DNA of 6,124 nucleotides from Candidatus Nealsoniibacteriota bacterium (GTDB lineage Bacteria; Patescibacteriota; Minisyncoccia; Minisyncoccales; MHMH01): the NCBI GenBank assembly GCA_030700195.1, contig JAUYKD010000034.1:1-6124 (forward strand). The letters run 5' to 3'. The translations under genes were made by a program, and so were the position numbers. The notes under the pieces were generated by a model. It made no database searches. It was given only the letters and a program-made list of their open reading frames with translations, and was not told where the DNA came from. Of the stretch, positions 1 through 4,971 are shown piece by piece. Within the stretch, counting starts at the first letter, position 1; the number at the start of each line of letters is the position of its first letter.

Positions 1-3000
1 AGTCTGGCAATTAAACTAATCTTGGTTCTGATGACCTGGCCTTTCTTTGAAATAACTATCAAATCCTCTTCGTCCCCAACCAGCACCATGGCTGAAACTA
101 TATGGCCGGTTTTGGGAGTAATCTGGGCTGTTTTAATGCCCGACCCTCCCCTGCCCTGAACTTTGTATTCTTTAACATCCGTTCTCTTGCCAAAACCGTT
201 TTCCATAATGACCAATAAGAATTCTTTGATGTTTTTATCTGATTTAGCGGATATCACATCCATACTAACAACCTCATCTCCCTTGCCCAGCCTGATTCCT
301 CTGATGCCCGAAGCCGTTCTGCCCATAGGCCTAATATCTTTTTCCTTGAATTTTATTGATTGGCCTTTACGGCTGACCAGGATTATTTCGTCTTCCCCGG
401 TGGTTTTCTTACAACTCACCAGCGCATCTTCTTTTTTAAGAGATATGGCAATCAGCCCGGACTTTCTGACATTCTCAAACTCTTCCATGCTGGTTTTCTT
501 GATTATACCATTTTTAGTCACCATGACCAGGTATTTTATCCCCTGTTCAGCATCCTCCTTGCCCATCGGATGCAAAGACAAAACCTTTTCTTCAGCAGAC
601 AATTCCAAGAAATTCAATAATCCTCTGCCTTTAGCCACCCTGGCGCCTTCGGGAATCTCATAAACCTGGGTACGGAAAACCTTGCCCGAGTCAGTAAAAA
701 AGAGCAAAGAGTCGTGGGTCATGGCTGACAAGAAATGTTCAACCACGTCATCCCCTAAAGTTTTCATGCCAACCATTCCTTTGCCGCCCCTCTTTTGTTT
801 TTTATACAAAGACGGATTTATTCTTTTAATATAGCCTCCCTGCGTCAAAGTAATAATCGTTTCTTCCTGGGGGATTAAATCTTCTTCGGCTATTTCTCCT
901 ATTTTTTGAACATGAACCTTTGTTCTTCTTTCGTCGCCAAACTTCTCCTTAACCTCCTTCAGCTCTTTTTTAATAATCCATTTGATTTTTTCCGGACTCT
1001 TTAAAATGGCTGTTAGTTCTTTAATGCGTTCCATTATCTCTTTCAGTTCTTCCTCTATCTTTTTTCTTTCAAGCTTGGCCAAAGCAGCCAGCTTTGTTTC
1101 CAAAATGGCGTTGGCCTGAATTTGGGTCAGCTTAAAATGCTTCATTAAATTCTTTAAAGCGTCTTCCCGGCTGGCCGAGGCCTTGATGATTTTTATCACC
1201 TGGTCAATCTTAGACAGGCATTTATGCAGACCCTCCAGAATATGGGCTCTTTCTCTGGCTTTTTCCAAATCAAACTTGGTTCGCCTTTCAATAACTTCTT
1301 TCCTGTGCAAAAGATAATAGCTTAAAACTTCAGACAAAGACAAAACCCTCGGTTGGATACCGTCAACCAAAGCAATCATATTTAAATGAAAGGTTTTTTG
1401 CAAATCGCTGAACTTATAAAGCCGATTCAAAATCTTTTGGGGATAAGCTTCTTTTTGCAGGTCAATAACGATTCTTAAGCCGTCTTTATCCGATTCGTCC
1501 CTGATGTCTTTAATGCCGTCGATCTTCTTTTCCTGCACTAAATTGGCTAATTGCTCAATCAGGGCTGATTTGAAAACCTGGTAAGGAATCTCGCTGATAA
1601 TGATTCTGACCCTTTCTCCTTTTTCTTTTTCCGAAATCTCGGCCTTTCCCCTGACAACAATAGAACCCTTGCCCTGGGAATAGGTCTCAATCATTTCTTT
1701 TGTGTCATAAATATTGCCGCCGGTCGGAAAATCCGGCCCTTTAACAAACTCAAAAAGGTCTTCAGTATCGGCTTTGGGATGGTCAATCAAATAAATGCAG
1801 GCATCCACCGCTTCAGAAAGATTGTGGGGCGGTATATTGGTTGCCATGCCAACGGCAATGCCCAAAGAGCCATTCAAAAGAAGCTGAGGCAAGGGAGAGG
1901 GCAAAACAACTGGCTCTTGCCTGGTAGCGTCGAAATTATCGATGAAATCAACGGTATTTTTATTGATATCTTGCAGCATCTCCTCGCCGGTTTTTGAAAG
2001 TCGAGATTCCGTATAACGCATAGCCGCATATTCTGACGGGTCGTCAATCGATCCCCAATTCCCTTGACCGTTAAGTAAAGGATACCTTAAAGAAAAATTT
2101 TGAGTCATTCTGGCCATGGCATCGTAAACTGATTGATCCCCGTGCGGATGATACTTCCCAAGACAATTATGAGAAACCATGCCATTGGCAATAAATTCGT
2201 GGTCGCCTTCTACTTCGAAATCATAAGTTTTTTCCGGAGCGACTTTTTCAATCGAAGAGACTTTGATAAAATAAATTTTATTTCTGACAATAGAATCTAA
2301 AAATTCGAAAAATGGCGAACCTACTCTATTTAATTTGTCTGTTATCCCCCAATCTATTAGCTGAGTTTTTCTAAGCGGTTTTTCCCAAAGGTCTGACGAA
2401 TATCTTATTTTGCAGCCGGCCGGATATTTTATTCCCATTCTAAACTTATTTCCATCAATATCTTGATACCAACCGCTCCCTATGTGCTCTTTGCTTAATT
2501 CCTGGAATAATATTCTCCCGGCGTAAGGAATGATATCGTATTTGTTCAAACCTTTTCTTTCAAAGCTAGTAATCTTTTGATTTCCCATTTCTAAAGCTCG
2601 CCTGTTTTTATCCTTATGTGCAGGATTCAAACTTGAAGCCAAGCTTACAGCATTTTCTCCTCTGGCCTCTAAATAATAAAACGGATAACGTTTGTTAATT
2701 TTACGCCCATTAAAATAACGGCTTTTTATTGAAGCGTCTCGATACTTTTGAGTAAAAATTCCTTGATGTTGTAAAAGTATTTGTATTTGGTTTATTAATT
2801 TTTCCGAGATGGAACCGTAATGGACGATATTTCTATTTTTATGGATTGAACCGTCTCCGTCGATTAAACCGCTGATAAAAGAGGAAATTATTTCTTTAGG
2901 AGAAATGAAAATTTGCTGCGGTATTTCTTTAGTCAAAGCGCGCTTGCCAGCCAAATTAAAATTGTCGGCAAAAAATTCATTAATGCTTTTTCTGTTGATT

Positions 3001-3827
3001 CTTACCGAGTATCTTTTGTTATTTAAAGTTGCTCCTCCGGCGCTTATAAACCGATAATTATTTACCTCGATAGAAGGTTTATAGCCAAATTCTTGATCTA
3101 AAATAGAAACTATTCTTTCTATAATCTCTATATTATTATTTGTGATAGTAATCCTGGGAAGTTTTTTTGCGCTGTAGTCGTTAGATATCGAACCTTCAGA
3201 AATAAACATTCCTAAAAAGTAAGCGATGTTGCTATTAAGATAAAGGGGCTGGCTTTCCTCTTTTTTCCTTAACCGAACTAATTTATTTATTTCAGGATAA
3301 TCCGCCTTGACAACAAAGTAATCATCCAGGCTCAAATCCTTTACTTCTTTCCATATAAACCTCAAGTTTTCATCCAAAACTTTAAATTTCTGCGAGGAAG
3401 TCGCCACATTAGCCAGACCGTTTTCTAAAGTAATCTTAAACAATGGCTTGGCCGGCATTTCATAAAGTTGAACGACTCTTTTTAACCCGTTCTGTGTATA
3501 AACCAACCCACCGGTTCGGATGGTTTGAATCGGCACTAATCCCTTATTAGTTAAAACCAACGTATCTTTAATAAAACATTCTCCGACTACCGTGGCTGAT
3601 TTTCTGAATCTGGCTGAGTGGCTTAATCCCATATCGCCCATGGCGTATAAAATCCGGCGATGAACCGGTTTTAAGCCGTCTCTGACGTCCGGCAAAGCCC
3701 TTGAAACAATAACTGACATAGCATAGTCAATATATGACTCCTGCATTTCAGTCACTATTTCCCTGGGCTTAACGTAGCCGACTTCCTTATTTTGATTGTT
3801 GTCCTGTTTCGTTTGTTTCTGTGGCAT
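1..3827 (-). CDS. gyrA: DNA gyrase subunit A, intein-containing, C-terminus beyond window
   Basis: GyrA is the DNA-cleaving subunit of gyrase (A2B2), which introduces negative supercoils. 1275 codons are visible, 804 of them extein. The N-terminal part has SRALPDVRDGLKPVHRRILY (codons 42-61). After an intein at codons 84-554 come GKYHPHGD (557-564) and AAMRYTESRL with the catalytic Tyr at codon 605 (nt 2015-2013). A charged coiled-coil stretch spans roughly codons 840-965. The beta-pinwheel carries the GyrA box QKRGGKG (codons 1011-1017, nt 797-777), which marks gyrase rather than topoisomerase IV ParC. The protein is still open at position 1, and probably only a few tens of residues are missing. 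The start is ATG 3827: in-frame TAA and TAG codons lie a little upstream and no other ATG precedes the conserved region. It overlaps the upstream gene by 41 bp and has only a weak AGAAG-like purine run before it, so coupling is likely. The residue at the E. coli Ser83 position is Gln. Confidence 0.97.
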   Translation of the reverse strand, partial: MPQKQTKQDNNQNKEVGYVKPREIVTEMQESYIDYAMSVIVSRALPDVRDGLKPVHRRILYAMGDMGLSHSARFRKSATVVGECFIKDTLVLTNKGLVPIQTIRTGGLVYTQNGLKRVVQLYEMPAKPLFKITLENGLANVATSSQKFKVLDENLRFIWKEVKDLSLDDYFVVKADYPEINKLVRLRKKEESQPLYLNSNIAYFLGMFISEGSISNDYSAKKLPRITITNNNIEIIERIVSILDQEFGYKPSIEVNNYRFISAGGATLNNKRYSVRINRKSINEFFADNFNLAGKRALTKEIPQQIFISPKEIISSFISGLIDGDGSIHKNRNIVHYGSISEKLINQIQILLQHQGIFTQKYRDASIKSRYFNGRKINKRYPFYYLEARGENAVSLASSLNPAHKDKNRRALEMGNQKITSFERKGLNKYDIIPYAGRILFQELSKEHIGSGWYQDIDGNKFRMGIKYPAGCKIRYSSDLWEKPLRKTQLIDWGITDKLNRVGSPFFEFLDSIVRNKIYFIKVSSIEKVAPEKTYDFEVEGDHEFIANGMVSHNCLGKYHPHGDQSVYDAMARMTQNFSLRYPLLNGQGNWGSIDDPSEYAAMRYTESRLSKTGEEMLQDINKNTVDFIDNFDATRQEPVVLPSPLPQLLLNGSLGIAVGMATNIPPHNLSEAVDACIYLIDHPKADTEDLFEFVKGPDFPTGGNIYDTKEMIETYSQGKGSIVVRGKAEISEKEKGERVRIIISEIPYQVFKSALIEQLANLVQEKKIDGIKDIRDESDKDGLRIVIDLQKEAYPQKILNRLYKFSDLQKTFHLNMIALVDGIQPRVLSLSEVLSYYLLHRKEVIERRTKFDLEKARERAHILEGLHKCLSKIDQVIKIIKASASREDALKNLMKHFKLTQIQANAILETKLAALAKLERKKIEEELKEIMERIKELTAILKSPEKIKWIIKKELKEVKEKFGDERRTKVHVQKIGEIAEEDLIPQEETIITLTQGGYIKRINPSLYKKQKRGGKGMVGMKTLGDDVVEHFLSAMTHDSLLFFTDSGKVFRTQVYEIPEGARVAKGRGLLNFLELSAEEKVLSLHPMGKEDAEQGIKYLVMVTKNGIIKKTSMEEFENVRKSGLIAISLKKEDALVSCKKTTGEDEIILVSRKGQSIKFKEKDIRPMGRTASGIRGIRLGKGDEVVSMDVISAKSDKNIKEFLLVIMENGFGKRTDVKEYKVQGRGGSGIKTAQITPKTGHIVSAMVLVGDEEDLIVISKKGQVIRTKISLIAR
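2166..3578 (-). mobile_element. GyrA intein, 471 residues, with LAGLIDADG endonuclease
   Basis: This in-frame insertion splits GyrA between Glu83 and the Cys that precedes LGKYHPHGD. It should excise itself by protein splicing and leave VVGE-CLGKYHPHGD. Block A starts with the nucleophile Cys1 (CFIKDTLVLTNKG). The C-terminal end has block F/G, DHEFIANGMVSHN, with penultimate His470 and terminal Asn471. The +1 extein residue is Cys (nt 2165-2163). These are the standard class 1 splicing residues. Block B reads TSSQ (residues 60-63) where TxxH is expected, so its usual His is Gln. Endonuclease blocks C (LGMFISEG), D (KEIPQQIF) and E (SGLIDGDG) are all present, so it is a full-length rather than a mini-intein. 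Hand counts of a few lines suggest it is more AT-rich than some extein stretches, which would fit lateral acquisition. Exact boundaries follow from extein alignment and are firm. Confidence 0.96.
2531..3236 (-). other. LAGLIDADG (DOD) homing endonuclease domain within the intein
   Basis: This domain would cut an intein-free gyrA allele so that repair copies the intein into it. The first LAGLIDADG helix is AYFLGMFISEGSI, with acidic Glu128 (intein numbering). The second is FISGLIDGDGSI, with Asp240 and Asp242. Block D (IPQQIF, residues 219-224) lies before the second helix. Both metal-binding acidic positions are kept and the frame is open, so the nuclease may still be active. The outer limits given are approximate. 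About 100 further residues between this domain and block F are not assigned and could include a DNA-recognition module. Confidence 0.85.
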
Positions 3828-4080
3828 TTTCTTCTGTTTTTGGCAAATCTTCTATTATTTTTTGGATCTCTTCAGTTGAAATATCAGGCAATTGCGGCAT
3901 ATTTATCTCCGGCCACTGCACACCCTTTAAAATATTGTTAGTCTTAATGAAATTTATTTTGCCTTGAAAACTGCTCCCCCACCAAACTAAGAGAAATAAA
4001 CCGATAATAATCGTAATTAACCATAGAATAGCTTTTTTCTTGCCTTCGGGCAAATCCTGTATTTTTTTTAGGCCTTTCAT
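3787..4080 (-). CDS. small single-pass membrane protein, unknown function
   Basis: This 97-residue protein is not recognised. A basic N-terminus (MKGLKKIQDLPEGKKK) is followed by one hydrophobic segment at about residues 17-36 (AILWLITIIIGLFLLVWW). A polar tail rich in Pro, Asp, Glu, Asn and Thr follows. The positive-inside rule predicts a cytoplasmic N-terminus and an external tail of about 60 residues. The tail holds a WPEINMPQLPDIS stretch and a short amphipathic stretch, EEIQKIIEDL, that might bind a partner. The segment is not followed by a signal-peptidase-like AxA site, so an anchor is more likely than a cleaved signal. The start codon overlaps the TGA stop of the hydrolase gene as ATGA, with no Shine-Dalgarno sequence, so it probably depends on coupled translation. 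Its last 41 bp overlap gyrA. Function cannot be deduced, and the link to gyrA may be only positional. Confidence 0.82.
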   Translation of the reverse strand: MKGLKKIQDLPEGKKKAILWLITIIIGLFLLVWWGSSFQGKINFIKTNNILKGVQWPEINMPQLPDISTEEIQKIIEDLPKTEENATETNETGQQSK

Positions 4081-4727
4081 GGCTGGAGAACAACTATTTT
4101 GGTCTCTTCTGACAAATCCTTGCTTTTAACTAAGAGCTTGGGCTGGGGCACGACTGATTTTCTGCCAGTTTCCTTGAGAAACTTTTCCACCCCTTCAAGC
4201 TTGCTTTTTGATTTGGGCAGATGATAATGCATGGGGATAATAATCTTTGGCTCTAGTTGAGAAATAATATGGTTTGCTTCCTTGCCGTCAACCGTATAAA
4301 CGCCGCCAACCGGAATCATTAAAATATCAATGTCGCCTATTTTTTCAAGCTGTTCGGGACTTAACTCTTTCTGGCCGATATCTCCCAAGTGGCACAACCT
4401 CATGTCTTCCGCTTCTATGATATATATGGTACTTTGTCCTCTTTCTTTACCCTGTACGTTATCGTGAAAACAAAGAATGCCCTGGATAAAGATTTCTTTG
4501 ATTTCGTATTCTCCGGGACCTTCAATCAAAAACGGCTCTCCTTTTATGGCTTTCTTATTATTGTGGTCCGCATGATTATGGGAAATCAACAAAACATCCG
4601 CCGCAAAAGAAGGAGGCTTTAAACCGATTGTTTCATCAAACGGGTCAATGGCTAGCGTTGTTTGCTCGCCCTTGCTTTGACTTAGTTGTATTTGAAAAAA
4701 AGATTGTCCGTGCCAAATAATATGCAT
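4077..4727 (-). CDS. metallo-beta-lactamase-fold hydrolase (UPF0173/UlaG-like)
   Basis: This 216-residue protein has a compact MBL fold. After the opening strands (MHIIWHGQSFFQI) and AIDPF comes the metal-binding motif HNHADH (His50, His52, Asp54, His55). A further ligand region is CHLGD (His113, Asp116), and PMHYH (His167, His169) lies near the C-terminus. The arrangement matches the UPF0173/UlaG-like Zn-dependent hydrolases. Substrates in this group vary and are mostly unknown; phosphodiester, lactone and nucleotide derivatives are possible, and none can be chosen here. No signal peptide or membrane segment is seen, so it should be cytosolic. It heads the operon that continues through the small membrane protein to gyrA. 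The start is ATG 4727, because two consecutive in-frame TAA codons lie immediately upstream (4736-4731). No Shine-Dalgarno sequence precedes it and an AT-rich -10-like sequence lies within 20 bp, which suggests a leaderless or near-leaderless mRNA. Confidence 0.9.
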   Translation of the reverse strand: MHIIWHGQSFFQIQLSQSKGEQTTLAIDPFDETIGLKPPSFAADVLLISHNHADHNNKKAIKGEPFLIEGPGEYEIKEIFIQGILCFHDNVQGKERGQSTIYIIEAEDMRLCHLGDIGQKELSPEQLEKIGDIDILMIPVGGVYTVDGKEANHIISQLEPKIIIPMHYHLPKSKSKLEGVEKFLKETGRKSVVPQPKLLVKSKDLSEETKIVVLQP

Positions 4728-4735
4728 GTTTTATT

Positions 4736-4746
4736 ATTTTATCATA
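4736..4746 (-). promoter_or_regulatory. putative promoter -10 region of the hydrolase/gyrA operon
   Basis: Read on the minus strand the site is TATGATAAAAT. It offers two overlapping -10 choices: TATGAT (4746-4741), or an extended TG-A-TAAAAT (4745-4736). No good -35 is present at 17 bp. Transcription would begin about 7 nt downstream, between roughly 4734 and 4729, only 2 to 7 nt before the ATG at 4727. The region is AT-rich, so chance matches are possible. Confidence 0.42.
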
Positions 4747-4754
4747 AAATTAAA

Positions 4755-4769
4755 AACTCTGCCAGAGTT
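4755..4769. promoter_or_regulatory. 15-bp palindrome, candidate operator
   Basis: AACTCTG-C-CAGAGTT is a perfect inverted repeat with 7-bp arms around one base. It lies 28 to 42 bp upstream of the hydrolase start and covers the place where a -35 for that gene would fall. The size and symmetry suit a dimeric repressor or activator. It could also form a 6-bp hairpin with a GCC loop, but no T-run follows on either strand to make it a terminator. The regulator is unknown. Confidence 0.4.
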
Positions 4770-4822
4770 AGTCCCGAACTTGCCCCGTTAGAATTATGCC
4801 TCTGTATTAATTTGCGCAGTGC

Positions 4823-4841
4823 GTATACCGAATAGGTATAC
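4823..4841. other. hairpin of left half-unit, GAATA loop
   Basis: GTATACC (4823-4829) and GGTATAC (4835-4841) form a 7-bp perfect stem around the loop GAATA (4830-4834). The loop starts 48 bases from the left end of the element. The right half-unit has an equivalent hairpin at the mirrored position. Confidence 0.65.
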
Positions 4842-4852
4842 CCCTTGTGGGG
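4841..4852. other. second hairpin of left half-unit
   Basis: CCCC-TTGT-GGGG is a 4-bp stem with a TTGT loop, followed by GCGAAGCGC-type sequence. The right half read on the minus strand has a counterpart, GCC-TTGA-GGC (4873-4864), followed by GCAGCGC. No T-tract follows, so it is not a convincing terminator. Confidence 0.4.
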
Positions 4853-4904
4853 CGAAGCGCTGCGCCTCAAGGCAGGATGTGGCTATTCGCCACTCGCGCT
4901 TCGC
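4852..4904. repeat. internal 9-bp inverted repeat enclosing right-half hairpins
   Basis: GCGAAGCGC (4852-4860) is the exact complement of GCGCTTCGC (4896-4904). Together they would form a 9-bp stem enclosing the small hairpins at 4864-4873 and 4879-4893. This fold competes with the full-length palindromic pairing of the element, so the region can be drawn in at least two ways. Confidence 0.55.
4879..4893. other. hairpin of right half-unit, GAATA loop on minus strand
   Basis: GTGGC (4879-4883) and GCCAC (4889-4893) form a 5-bp stem around TATTC (4884-4888), which reads GAATA on the minus strand. The loop starts 48 bases from the right end, exactly as in the left half. The stem sequence differs from that of the left half, yet both are fully paired. 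Confidence 0.62.
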
Positions 4905-4936
4905 AATTATCTTAAATAGCATAATTCTAACGGGGC

Positions 4937-4965
4937 TTGCTAAATAAAAAAAAGTATATTATACT
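4937..4965 (+). promoter_or_regulatory. putative promoter of the S1 protein gene
   Basis: TTGCTA (4937-4942), a 17-bp spacer and TATACT (4960-4965) fit the sigma-70 consensus at 4/6 and 5/6 positions. The -35 starts at the base right after the right end of the structured element. Transcription would start about 7 nt after the -10, at or beside the A of the ATG at 4972, so the mRNA is probably leaderless. This agrees with the absence of a Shine-Dalgarno sequence. Confidence 0.6.
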
Positions 4966-4971
4966 GGGTTT

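Larger units (their letters stand above)
4782..4936. repeat. 155-bp bipartite inverted element (REP/BIME- or MITE-like)
   Basis: The ends are perfect 18-bp inverted repeats: GCCCCGTTAGAATTATGC at 4782-4799 and its complement at 4919-4936. Further symmetric blocks share the same centre (4859): TTGCG at 4812-4816 with CGCAA at 4902-4906, and CGAATAG at 4829-4835 with CTATTCG at 4883-4889. Each half also carries its own hairpins. There is no open reading frame inside. No clear target-site duplication is visible; at most TT occurs on both flanks. The layout resembles a pair of inverted REP units mobilised by a TnpA-REP-type transposase, or a MITE. Copy number cannot be judged from this window. 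Confidence 0.75.

Noticed and set aside
163..663. Plus-strand open frames over the GyrA C-terminal region (163-663 and 360-620)
   Set aside because: They are antisense to strongly conserved GyrA pinwheel sequence, the translations look like random complement products, and there is no promoter or ribosome site.
1779..1997. 72-residue plus-strand frame
   Set aside because: It is antisense to the conserved GyrA breakage-reunion domain, and its peptide resembles no family.
2166..3578. Interpretation as a group I/II intron or a separate gene interrupting gyrA
   Set aside because: The frame runs straight through both junctions, with intein blocks A, F and G and the His-Asn/Cys junction, so the insertion acts at the protein level.
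4077..4080. TGA read as glycine (genetic code 25)
   Set aside because: The TGA at 4079-4077 forms a typical ATGA stop/start overlap and ends the hydrolase where its homologous region ends. Glycine uses GGN throughout.
4389..4622. 77-residue plus-strand frame inside the hydrolase gene
   Set aside because: It is the complement of the HxHxDH-containing gene, whose motifs are intact on the minus strand.
4841..4852. CCCC-TTGT-GGGG as an intrinsic terminator
   Set aside because: No T-tract follows on either strand and neither neighbouring gene ends near it; it fits better as part of the repeat element.
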